DNA of 64,000 bases, taken from DASTEQ01 sp040905185. GTDB taxonomy: Bacteria; Chloroflexota; Limnocylindria; QHBO01. Below the pieces are notes generated by a model that saw only the letters and a program-made list of their open reading frames with translations, did no database searches and was not told the DNA's origin. The stretch is from contig JBBDRZ010000001.1 in NCBI GenBank assembly GCA_040905185.1, positions 310,001 through 374,000 on the forward strand. The letters run 5' to 3'. Numbering within the stretch: position 1 is the stretch's first letter; every line of letters begins with the position of its first letter. Of the stretch, positions 10,035 to 17,161 are shown one piece after another. Both the position numbers and the translations under genes were made by a program.

Positions 10035-10955
10035 CTAGGATAACCCGCTCAACGCGACGGCCACCTCGGCAGCTGCACCGGCATTGGCGACGATCAGACC
10101 GATGTTGGCGCGCAGCGCGCGCCCGCCCGAGGCCTCCACAACGCGGCTCAGCACGTACGGCGTCACGGCAGCGCCCCGCACGCCGGCAGCGGCAGCCGCG
10201 TCCAGCGCCTCGGCGATCCAGCTTTCCACCTCAGCGGCCGGGATGGCCACCTCGGCCGGTGGCGGCTGAACCATGAGCAGGCCGCCCACCCCGGGCACGG
10301 ACCGGTGCGCGGCGACCAGTTCGGCTGCCGCTGCCGCCGAGTCCACCCGATGGGCGAGCGGCAGGCCGCTGGTGGTGCTGTAGAACGCTGGCAGCTCGGA
10401 CGTCCGCAGGCCGATCACCGCCACGCGTCGCGTCTCCAGCAGCTCCAGCGTGGCGGGCAGGTCGAGGATGGCTTTCGCCCCGCTGCACACCACGGCCACC
10501 GGCGTGGCTGCCAGCTCGTCGATGTCGGAGCTGACGTCGAAGCTGCGTTCCGCCCCACGATGGACGCCGCCGATCCCGCCGGTGGCCATGAGCGCGATCC
10601 CCGCCGCATGGGCCACCCGCAGGGTGGCGCTGACCGTGGTCGCCGCCAACATCCTTGATGCGAGCAGCGGCCCCAGGTCGCGCGACGCAGCCTTGGCCGG
10701 TCGCGAGGCCGGGTCGGCGAGGCGCTCCAGCAGGGCACGATCGGCCCCGACCACGACCCGTCCGTCAGCGATAGCCGTGGTAGCCGGGACGGCGCCGCGG
10801 GCCCGAACCTCGGCCTCCGCGGCAAGCGTGGTCTCCAGGTTGTGCGGCGCAGGCAGCCCCTGGGCGACGAGCGACGACTCGAGCGCCACCACCGGCCGAC
10901 CCGCGCCCACCGCCTGCCGCACCTCGTCGCTGAGCGCGAGCCAGTCGTTGGTCAT
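10035..10955 (-). CDS. psuG: Pseudouridine-5'-phosphate glycosidase
   Basis: Splits (or reversibly forms) pseudouridine 5'-phosphate to uracil and ribose 5-phosphate in C-nucleoside salvage. At 306 residues it matches the family length. Characteristic stretches are VVALESSLVAQGLP near the N-terminus, GAVPATTAI, the GGIGGVHRGAERSFDVSSD block (126-144), CSGAKAILDLPATLE and LRTSELPAFY. The ATG at 10953-10955 overlaps the stop of the adjacent PfkB kinase gene as ATGA, so kinase and glycosidase are made together, the pairing known for PsuK/PsuG. Confidence 0.95.
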   Translation of the reverse strand: MTNDWLALSDEVRQAVGAGRPVVALESSLVAQGLPAPHNLETTLAAEAEVRARGAVPATTAIADGRVVVGADRALLERLADPASRPAKAASRDLGPLLASRMLAATTVSATLRVAHAAGIALMATGGIGGVHRGAERSFDVSSDIDELAATPVAVVCSGAKAILDLPATLELLETRRVAVIGLRTSELPAFYSTTSGLPLAHRVDSAAAAAELVAAHRSVPGVGGLLMVQPPPAEVAIPAAEVESWIAEALDAAAAAGVRGAAVTPYVLSRVVEASGGRALRANIGLIVANAGAAAEVAVALSGLS

Positions 10956-11893
10956 CGGACTGCCTCGGAGGGGACGCGGGCCTGGGCTCCGACGACGCCG
11001 GCAACCTCGGCGCCGAGGCGCCCGGCCCGCTCCAGGGCATTGCGCAGGGCCAAGGTGGTGGGCGGCCACGAGCCTTTGGCCACCGCGAGCAGGAACCCGG
11101 CCGCGTGAGCGTCCCCGGCGCCGGTGGCGTCGACCGCCGAGCCCGGTGAAGCGGGCATGGTCAGCGTCTCGGCGCCATTCGCCGCAGCCGCGCCTCCCGC
11201 GCCGTCGGTCACGACCCCGACTCCACCGAGGGCCGATACCAGGCCGGCCGCCAGCTCCGCCGCTGTCCTGAGCCGGCCCGTCGCCGACCCTGCGGCGAGG
11301 AGGGCCGACGCCTCGGCGCGGTCGACGAGGACGAGGTCGGGCCGGGTCATCTGGAGCCGATAGAGCAATCGATTCCCGCCGGCGAAGGAGCCTCCGCCCA
11401 CGCTGCAAACCTGACCGGCGCGTCGCGCGGCCACCAACGCGGCCAGGGCATCGCCGCTACCCGAATCGGCCAGCGGATAGCCGGAGATGTGGATCCAGCT
11501 GGCGCGGTCCAGCGCCGCCTGCACCGCGGGTGATGCCAGGGCCTCCGCGTCGAATGAGACGCGATCGCTCAGCATGGCGCGCTCTCCGGATTTGTCCACC
11601 AGCGACACGACGATCCCGCTGCGGGCGGCCAGCAACGGCACCAGCGCCACCCCGTCGGCGGCCAGCGCGGCTCGCAGCTGTTGCCCGGGGAGGTCATCGG
11701 CCACCGCGGTCACGAGATCCACCCTCGCCCCGCGCCGCGCCAGGCGAACCGAGAGGTTGGCGCCCTGCCCGCCTGGTGCCACGCTGATTCGGGCCGGGCT
11801 GTCGGACCCGGCGGTGGGTGTCGCCGAGCTGCGGACCGTGACGTCGAGGGTCGCGTCGCCGACCACCACGAATCGGATCGGCTTGACGGTCAC
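10952..11893 (-). CDS. psuK: PfkB family kinase, probable pseudouridine kinase
   Basis: A 313-residue ribokinase-fold enzyme expected to phosphorylate pseudouridine for PsuG. It shows the N-terminal PfkB block (DATLDVTV, then APGGQGANLSVRLARRG) and the C-terminal signature DATGAGDAHAAGF, which holds the catalytic Asp and the anion hole. The substrate is inferred from coupling to psuG on one side. The start is GTG at 11891-11893, overlapping the DUF2203 stop as GTGA; the open frame runs upstream but the homologous N-terminus begins here. Confidence 0.88.
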   Translation of the reverse strand: MTVKPIRFVVVGDATLDVTVRSSATPTAGSDSPARISVAPGGQGANLSVRLARRGARVDLVTAVADDLPGQQLRAALAADGVALVPLLAARSGIVVSLVDKSGERAMLSDRVSFDAEALASPAVQAALDRASWIHISGYPLADSGSGDALAALVAARRAGQVCSVGGGSFAGGNRLLYRLQMTRPDLVLVDRAEASALLAAGSATGRLRTAAELAAGLVSALGGVGVVTDGAGGAAAANGAETLTMPASPGSAVDATGAGDAHAAGFLLAVAKGSWPPTTLALRNALERAGRLGAEVAGVVGAQARVPSEAVR

Positions 11894-12294
11894 CACGGCT
11901 GGCGGCTGGTGAAGCCCTCGTCGATGGCATGCCAGAAACCGACCACCGGCTCGGCCAGGCGCCAACACAGCCAAACCGGCTGGCCGTCGCGCTCGCCGGG
12001 GAAGTCGACCAGCCCCTGCTCCAGATCGCGGACCTCGACCCCGAGTGACTCGAGGTGCTCGACCAGGGCGCGCATCCCACCCCCGATCTCGGTCATCGCG
12101 GCCTCCGAGCGGGCCAGCGCATCGGCGTGGGCGACGTTGCCGTTGGTCGCGCTCTCGTCGCCGTGGGCCGTCAGGGCCGCCACCGCGCTCTCCAGGCGCC
12201 CCTTCTCCACGGCCAGCTGGAGGAGCACCGCGCGCACCTGTGGCAGCAGGGCGTTGGCCTCGTCGATCGAGTACCGCCGCCGGACCTCGGCCAT
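11890..12294 (-). CDS. DUF2203 family protein
   Basis: A 134-residue helical protein of the DUF2203 type, recognised by its opening YSIDEANALLPQVRAVLLQL and by the C-terminal GQPVWLCWRLAEPVVGFWH-type segment, which in the family precedes a DEGF motif (also present). Function is unknown. A central Ala-rich coiled segment (about 35-80) is likely. It is the first gene of the psuK-psuG unit. ATG at 12292-12294 sits six bases after a TACCAT hexamer, supporting this start over any upstream codon in the same open frame. Confidence 0.85.
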   Translation of the reverse strand: MAEVRRRYSIDEANALLPQVRAVLLQLAVEKGRLESAVAALTAHGDESATNGNVAHADALARSEAAMTEIGGGMRALVEHLESLGVEVRDLEQGLVDFPGERDGQPVWLCWRLAEPVVGFWHAIDEGFTSRQPW

Positions 12295-12300
12295 CGCCGG

Positions 12301-12306
12301 ATGGTA
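12301..12306 (-). promoter_or_regulatory. Putative -10 element for the DUF2203-psuK-psuG operon
   Basis: TACCAT on the minus strand, six bases before the DUF2203 ATG; predicts leaderless transcription of the operon. Confidence 0.55.
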
Positions 12307-12383
12307 CGCCCCTCTGGTAGGATCGGCCCGCCCGGCGGGCCAGCTCCGCGCCGCGACGGCGCCCCCGGTGTCAGGCTTGACAC

Positions 12384-13445
12384 ATGCCCGATTCCTCGGC
12401 CGGTCGGCGCAAGAACGACCCGGCCCCACCCGACGGCGCGGACGTGTTGCACGAATGGGACGACTTCCACCTGCCGTCCTATCTCGGCAGCACGACGTTC
12501 CAGAAGCTCCCATTGGTGACCGATGTCGCCGCGCTCACCGCGCGGCGACCGGATGCCGTGATCCTGGGAGCGCCGCTGGACGACGGAGTCAGCCATCGAC
12601 CGGGAGCCCGATTCGGCCCCCGCGCCATCCGGAGCGCGTCATACCACTCCGGCGACCTCCATTCCCTCCAGCAGGGCATCAGCCCGTTCGACTGGCTGGA
12701 CGTGGTGGACGGGGGCGACGTGCCCATCGTCCCGGGGCGCCTGGAGCGCGGCCACGCGGCGATCCGGGCCCGGGTCGGGGAGGTGGTACGCACCGGAGCC
12801 ATCCCCATCGTCCTGGGTGGTGACCACTCGATCACGTATCCATCCGCCGGGGCGGTGGCAGAGGCGGTGGCGCCGCGGAAGCTCGGGATCGTTCATTTCG
12901 ACGCTCACGCCGACACGGGAGACAACACCTGGGGCAGCCTGCTGTCCCACGGGACTCCCATGCGACGGCTGATCGAGTCAGGGGCAGTGGCGGGCCGCAA
13001 TTTCGTCCAGGTCGGGTTGCGGGGCTACTGGCCGCCGGCCGAAACCATGGCCTGGATGCGCGAGCAGCAGATGCGCTGGCACCTGATGACCGAGATCGAA
13101 TCCCGCGGCGCCGAAGCGGTCGTCGGGGACGCCATCGCCGAGGCGCTCGACGGGCCCGACGTCATCTATCTGTCGGTGGACATCGACGTCCTCGACCCGG
13201 GCATGGCGCCTGGAACGGGAACTCCGGAGCCGGGTGGGATGCTGACTCGCGAGCTCCTGCGCGCCATCCGCCAGGTGGTGGGCTCGGTGACGATGGTGGG
13301 GATGGACGTGGTCGAGGTGGCGCCGGCGTACGACGTCTCGGAGGTGACCGCGGCGGCTGCCCACCGCTGCGTGCTGGAGGCGATCAGTGCCCTCGCCGCC
13401 CGGCGGCGCGAGGCCCGCGAACCAGCACGGCCGACGGAGCGCTGA
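12384..13445 (+). CDS. speB: Agmatinase/ureohydrolase family protein
   Basis: A 353-residue binuclear manganese (or nickel) ureohydrolase. Metal ligands appear in order: GGDHSI (His148), HFDAHAD (Asp173, His175, Asp177) and SVDIDVLDP (Asp266, Asp268). The arginase superfamily includes agmatinase, guanidinobutyrase, formiminoglutamase and guanidine hydrolase. The layout is most like agmatinase, which forms putrescine and urea, but the variable loop near HGTPMRRLIESG (189-200) does not decide the substrate. No polyamine or urease genes are in view. The first 40 residues form an N-terminal extension. The gene is divergent from DUF2203 and ends six bases from a convergent gene. Symbol is tentative. 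Confidence 0.85.
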   Translation: MPDSSAGRRKNDPAPPDGADVLHEWDDFHLPSYLGSTTFQKLPLVTDVAALTARRPDAVILGAPLDDGVSHRPGARFGPRAIRSASYHSGDLHSLQQGISPFDWLDVVDGGDVPIVPGRLERGHAAIRARVGEVVRTGAIPIVLGGDHSITYPSAGAVAEAVAPRKLGIVHFDAHADTGDNTWGSLLSHGTPMRRLIESGAVAGRNFVQVGLRGYWPPAETMAWMREQQMRWHLMTEIESRGAEAVVGDAIAEALDGPDVIYLSVDIDVLDPGMAPGTGTPEPGGMLTRELLRAIRQVVGSVTMVGMDVVEVAPAYDVSEVTAAAAHRCVLEAISALAARRREAREPARPTER

Positions 13446-13451
13446 CCCGCT

Positions 13452-14594
13452 CTACTCGACGGTGAAGGACGTGGTCGCGACCTGGGTCCCGTTGCGAGTC
13501 ACCCGCACGTCATAGTCGCCCGGGTCGAGGTTGTTGAATCCAAAGTAGGTGTACCCGGCGCAGTCCGTGCTTGCGCCGCAGAAGCTCAGAGGAATGCTGG
13601 ACTGGCCCTCGACATTTCCACCACTGTCGACGATGGACACCCCGATGACGTCGCTTGCCGTGGCATGGCGGAAGCTGACCAGGATCCATAGCTCGCCGTC
13701 GTTCTCGGCCCCGCTGTTGTCGCAGGTGGCACCCGTGGGCTCCTCGTCGCAGGTCTCGGCTCGAGCCAGGAAGCCGTCGGGGAGCGCGCTGGGTTGGGCG
13801 GCGGATGGAATGACGGTGGGCGCGGCAGTCGTCGTGGGTGACGCCTCCGCCGAGCTCTCCTCGGGTGTCGGCTCCGGGCTCGGCGTGGCGACCAGCAGAG
13901 TGGCTGAAGGCGATGCCTCTGCCGCCGGACCCGCATCGAAGACCCCGCCCACGATGGCCCCGCCGAGCAGGGCCAGGATCCCGAGCCCCAGGAACAGGAC
14001 GAAGACGAGGCCGCTCACCCCCCCACTGGCCTCCGGCGGCGGGGCGGGACGATAGGGGGGCGGAGGGGGCGGCGGAACAACAGGTGGTGGAGGGGCAGGC
14101 TCGCCGGCCGCCGACGCGGCAATGGCGGCCGAGGTCGTCGCCGATGCCGCGCTGGCCCGACTCCGTCTCCGCGGCGTAGGACTCGCCGGCGCGGCGCTCG
14201 CGGCTGCATCGGTCGCCGCACCAGCCGCCGCCTCGTCAGCGGGCGGCGGAGGCCCGGCGGCAAGGCCAGGCTCGGCGGGCCATGCGGGCGGCCCGGAAGC
14301 AACCTCCTCCGCCTCGGAAAGGTTGTCTACCCGCGAACCAGCGGCCGCGGCGGCCGCGGCGGCCGCCCGGGCTGCCTGATCCTCGGGCTCCGGCTCAAAA
14401 CGCTCCGCCGGGCCGGACCACGGGGCACCGGGATCGTCGACCTCGTGCCCACGACGGAATACGTCCGAGCCCTGGCCTCCGACCGGATCTCGGAAGCCGC
14501 CCTGCAGCGCCGCTCCGCACTCGTTGCAGAATGGGGCCGGCGGCGTCCAGCGACCGCAGGTCGGGCAGAGCACATCTCCACGCGTGTCAGGCAT
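13452..14594 (-). CDS. Zinc-ribbon, low-complexity, single-span membrane protein with C-terminal beta domain
   Basis: About 380 residues. The N-terminus is a zinc ribbon (CPTCGRWTPPAPFCNECG, about 10-27). A long Ala/Pro/Glu-rich region follows, with a poly-Ala run and a poly-Pro run. One hydrophobic helix (SGLVFVLFLGLGILALLGG) leads to a Ser/Thr/Pro-rich stalk and a C-terminal domain of about 110 residues with four Cys (ETCDEEPTGATCDN, SFCGASTDC) ending DPGDYDVRVTRNGT, a beta-sandwich pattern like pre-peptidase or adhesin modules. This suggests a cytoplasmic ribbon and an exported domain. ATG at 14594 is preferred; a GTG at 14621 is in frame. Function unknown. Confidence 0.72.
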   Translation of the reverse strand: MPDTRGDVLCPTCGRWTPPAPFCNECGAALQGGFRDPVGGQGSDVFRRGHEVDDPGAPWSGPAERFEPEPEDQAARAAAAAAAAAGSRVDNLSEAEEVASGPPAWPAEPGLAAGPPPPADEAAAGAATDAAASAAPASPTPRRRSRASAASATTSAAIAASAAGEPAPPPPVVPPPPPPPYRPAPPPEASGGVSGLVFVLFLGLGILALLGGAIVGGVFDAGPAAEASPSATLLVATPSPEPTPEESSAEASPTTTAAPTVIPSAAQPSALPDGFLARAETCDEEPTGATCDNSGAENDGELWILVSFRHATASDVIGVSIVDSGGNVEGQSSIPLSFCGASTDCAGYTYFGFNNLDPGDYDVRVTRNGTQVATTSFTVE

Positions 14595-14643
14595 CGGCGC
14601 GCATTGTGCCTTCTGGGCCACCTCAGCGCCAGCCGGAGGTCGG

Positions 14644-14649
14644 TATTCT
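14644..14649 (+). promoter_or_regulatory. Possible -10 element for P-loop gene
   Basis: TATTCT eight bases before the ATG at 14658. Spacing is slightly longer than the six-base rule seen elsewhere. Confidence 0.35.
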
Positions 14650-14657
14650 CAGCCGTC

Positions 14658-15278
14658 ATGCGACGCGTGAACGTGGTGGGAACCAGCGGCTCGGGCAAAA
14701 CGACCTACGGCGCCGCGCTTGCTCGCCGGCTCGGGGTGCCGCACGTCGAGCTCGACGCCCTGTCCTGGGAAGCCAACTGGGTGTCCGTTGCGCCAGCCGT
14801 ACTCCGCGATCGCGTGGCCCGGGCCGTGGCCGCCGACGAGTGGGTCGTGGATGGCAACTACGGCGCGACGCGGGACCTGGTCTGGGCGCGAGCCGACACG
14901 GTGGTGTGGTTCGACTTTCCGTTTGCGCTCGTCATGTGGCGAGTCATCGCCCGCACCCTGCGCCGTAGCCTGCGAGGCGAGGAGCTGTGGAGCGGCAACC
15001 GGGAAAGCGTGCGCCTGGCGCTCAGCCGCGACTCGATCATCCTGTGGGCGCTGACCACGTTCCACCGCCGGCGGCGCGACTACCCTCGTCTGTTCCGCGA
15101 GCACCCGGGTGTGCGCTTCGTCCGGCTCCGCTCCCCCACCCAGGCTCGCCGGTTCTTGGAGGCTATTGCGTCCCCGGCGCCGGACCCGGTGTCTGCACCC
15201 CGCAGTCGACCTGGGCAGCCACCGGAAGACAGTCCTGCTGGAGGAGCCACGACGTCAGGAGCACCAGGCCGGCGATGA
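14658..15278 (+). CDS. P-loop kinase-like protein (adenylate kinase/topology-modulation type)
   Basis: A 206-residue protein with a Walker A GTSGSGKTT (8-16), a base-binding region after VPHVELDALSWEANW, and an Arg-rich lid-like segment (RTLRRSLRGEELWSGNRESVR). This arrangement fits small ATPases annotated as topology modulation proteins or shikimate/adenylate kinase relatives. The substrate is unknown. The last 35 residues are Pro/Gly/Ala-rich low complexity and overlap the 3' end of a convergent small membrane gene, so the true protein may have a dispensable tail. The ATG was chosen because the P-loop follows directly; the frame is open upstream. Confidence 0.78.
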   Translation: MRRVNVVGTSGSGKTTYGAALARRLGVPHVELDALSWEANWVSVAPAVLRDRVARAVAADEWVVDGNYGATRDLVWARADTVVWFDFPFALVMWRVIARTLRRSLRGEELWSGNRESVRLALSRDSIILWALTTFHRRRRDYPRLFREHPGVRFVRLRSPTQARRFLEAIASPAPDPVSAPRSRPGQPPEDSPAGGATTSGAPGRR

Positions 15279-15345
15279 CGAAGATCGTCGCGGCCATGGT
15301 CAATATCACCCCGCGCCAGGTCGGCTCGCGATACTCGCTGTCCAC
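15163..15345 (-). CDS. 60-residue single-span membrane protein
   Basis: Reads GTG-DSEYREPTWRG, then one strong hydrophobic helix (about 12-34, TMAATIFVIAGLVLL), then a short domain with two Cys (QDCLPVAAQVDCG) and a Pro/Gly tail. It overlaps the 3' end of the convergent P-loop gene by 116 bases. Support comes from the clean transmembrane pattern and from a TAAGAT hexamer exactly six bases before the GTG, the leaderless promoter form seen elsewhere here. It directly follows the MoaD-MoaE gene. The two cysteines on the outer side could form a disulfide. No family recognised. Confidence 0.65.
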   Translation of the reverse strand: MDSEYREPTWRGVILTMAATIFVIAGLVLLTSWLLQQDCLPVAAQVDCGVQTPGPAPGTQ

Positions 15346-15351
15346 GTCCCG

Positions 15352-15357
15352 ATCTTA
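15352..15357 (-). promoter_or_regulatory. Putative -10 element inside the moaDE stop region
   Basis: TAAGAT, six bases before the GTG of the 60-residue membrane protein. It contains the TAA stop of the MoaD-MoaE gene, so a promoter and a stop codon share bases. Confidence 0.5.
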
Positions 15358-16017
15358 GGCCCCGGGACGCTTCCACTGGGTGCCATCGGCGAAGCGCTCC
15401 AGCTTCCAGATCGGCAGTCGCTGCTTGATGGCCTCGATGACGTACCGATTCGCCTCGTACGCGTCGGCGCGGTGCGGCGCGGCGGTCACGATGGCCACCG
15501 CGGCGTCCCCGATGGGCACCGCACCGGTCCGATGCATGACGGCCACCGCGCAGCCGGGCCAGCGATTGGCCACCTCCGCCGCCACCGCCCGGAGGGTCGC
15601 CTCCGCCATCTCCGGGTAGGCCTCGTACTCGAGCTCCAGCACCTCGCGCCCGTCATCGGCCCGGTTTCGAGCGCGGCCCACGAAGGTGACCACCGCGCCA
15701 TGCGTCAGCCCGGCGATGCGCTCCAGGGCCGTGACATCGATCGGCCCATTCGTCAGGCCGACGGGCGGCTCATCCGATCCACCCGAGACCGGCGGCAGGA
15801 AGGCCACCTCGTCCCCCTCGGCCAGGGGCTCGTCCCAGCTCACCGCGATGCCGTTGCGGGCGGGCTGGGTGTACGGCCGATGGGCCGCCAGGCCCGGGTG
15901 GCGGCTGACCAGCGCGTCCCAGGCATCGGACACCGATCCTTCCGCCGCCAGGTCCAGGTCGGATCGGGCGGCGCTCAGCTCGCGCAGGGTGGCGAAGCAA
16001 CGGGCGCGGACGTGCAT
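15355..16017 (-). CDS. moaX: MoaD-MoaE fusion, molybdopterin synthase
   Basis: A 220-residue fusion of both molybdopterin synthase subunits, which add the dithiolene sulfurs to precursor Z. Residues 1-80 are MoaD (beta-grasp), ending in the conserved diglycine (PPVSGG, G79-G80). Residues about 90-220 are MoaE, with VTFVGRARN, LEYEAYPEMA, and the catalytic region KQRLPIWKLERFADG. In free MoaD the diglycine is the C-terminus and becomes the thiocarboxylate, so this internal position implies proteolytic cleavage after G80, as shown for the MoaX fusion of mycobacteria. It starts four bases after an eight-helix membrane protein gene. No other Moco genes are in view. Confidence 0.9.
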   Translation of the reverse strand: MHVRARCFATLRELSAARSDLDLAAEGSVSDAWDALVSRHPGLAAHRPYTQPARNGIAVSWDEPLAEGDEVAFLPPVSGGSDEPPVGLTNGPIDVTALERIAGLTHGAVVTFVGRARNRADDGREVLELEYEAYPEMAEATLRAVAAEVANRWPGCAVAVMHRTGAVPIGDAAVAIVTAAPHRADAYEANRYVIEAIKQRLPIWKLERFADGTQWKRPGA

Positions 16018-16021
16018 GGGC

Positions 16022-16801
16022 CTAGACGGGGGTCCCGCCCAGGTAGCTGAGCGCGGCGGAACCGATGGTGCCGGCCATGACCAGGGCCAGGCCGATGTAC
16101 AGGAGCCCGGTGGTGGCCTGGAGCGATGTGGCGCGGGTGGCGAGCAAGGCCAGGATCGCCACCCCAATGGGGAACGCGATCCCGACTCCGAACCGCAGCC
16201 AGGCCAGCCAGGCCAGGCCGTCCTCAAAGGGCGCTCCCCCGGAGCTGACCACCGACCATACCGCCACGAGGCCCTGAACGGCCAACGCGCCGATGAGGAG
16301 CCAGATCAGACGCTGGAGGGGGGCCGGCGACAGCTTGGGGGTGACGAGATACCAGTGTCCCAGCAGCATGGCGGCCGTGACCGATCCCAGCGCCAGCGCG
16401 GCGGTTGCCAGACCGGCCGCGAAGAGCGCGGGACTCGCGGTGCCGCCCGCCGCGGCCAGGGTCACCAGCGCCGCGACGCCGACGACACCGCCGCCGATGG
16501 CCAGTCCGGAACGTGGCCAGCGCGCCAGCGAGGCGAACAGGTAGGCAGCGGCGACCGCGGCGAAGGCAGCAACCAGGATCCGGCGCAGCTCCGCCGTCGC
16601 GGCGGTTCCGGGCACCGCGGCGAGGCCCATCTCGGACGCCAGCCAGACCAGCGCGCCGACGAGCACGGCCACGGCCATGAACAGGCGGTATCCGCGCGTC
16701 GTGCCGCCCAGCCACTCGGTCACGCCCACCGCCAGCAACGTCCCGCCGGCCAGCGCGCCCCAGAAGATCCAGTTCACGAACGGAAGGGCCACAAGGCTCA
16801 C
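16022..16801 (-). CDS. Uncharacterised membrane protein, about eight helices
   Basis: A 259-residue polytopic protein with about eight hydrophobic segments and short loops. A distinctive stretch LLGHWYLVTPKLS (about 148-160) contains a His, Trp and Tyr within the membrane boundary, possible metal or quinone ligands, and an Asn/Trp pair opens the protein (PFVNWIFWG). I do not know a named family. It sits between a Rieske protein (12 bases upstream) and MoaD-MoaE (four bases downstream), so a redox role is a reasonable inference. The start is GTG at 16799-16801. Confidence 0.75.
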   Translation of the reverse strand: MSLVALPFVNWIFWGALAGGTLLAVGVTEWLGGTTRGYRLFMAVAVLVGALVWLASEMGLAAVPGTAATAELRRILVAAFAAVAAAYLFASLARWPRSGLAIGGGVVGVAALVTLAAAGGTASPALFAAGLATAALALGSVTAAMLLGHWYLVTPKLSPAPLQRLIWLLIGALAVQGLVAVWSVVSSGGAPFEDGLAWLAWLRFGVGIAFPIGVAILALLATRATSLQATTGLLYIGLALVMAGTIGSAALSYLGGTPV

Positions 16802-16813
16802 CGATCGGCCTCG

Positions 16814-17161
16814 TCAGCCCGCGATCAGGCTGCCGGTCAACCCGATCTCGACCCACCCCTCGGCGACGCGGGTCGGAAAGGTCTCGACCGGCTCGGTGGC
16901 CGGCAGAACCACGGCTGCCCCGGTCCGGACGTCGAAGCAGCCCCCGTGCCAGGCACATACCAGGACCCCGTCACGAGGATCGAACCCGGCCTCCGACAAC
17001 GGGTAGTCCTTGTGGGTGCAATTGTTCTGGACCGCGAAGTACTCCCCGGCGTGCCGGACGAGGACCACCGGCCGCCCATCGATGGCGACCGGAATGAGAT
17101 CGCCGTCACGCAGGTCGCCGGCCGGCAGGATGCGGACGAAGCGGGTCGCGGCCTGGGTCAC
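16814..17161 (-). CDS. Rieske 2Fe-2S ferredoxin-like protein
   Basis: A 115-residue soluble Rieske protein. The cluster ligands are complete: C48-T-H50 and C69-A-W-H72 (CTHKDYPLSEAGF, CAWHGGCFD). There is no membrane anchor and no catalytic domain, so it resembles the ferredoxin components of oxygenases or NirD-like subunits. Its GTG start directly follows the aldehyde dehydrogenase stop, and the membrane protein follows 12 bases later, suggesting electron transfer linked to those products. The redox partner is not identified. Confidence 0.92.
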   Translation of the reverse strand: MTQAATRFVRILPAGDLRDGDLIPVAIDGRPVVLVRHAGEYFAVQNNCTHKDYPLSEAGFDPRDGVLVCAWHGGCFDVRTGAAVVLPATEPVETFPTRVAEGWVEIGLTGSLIAG

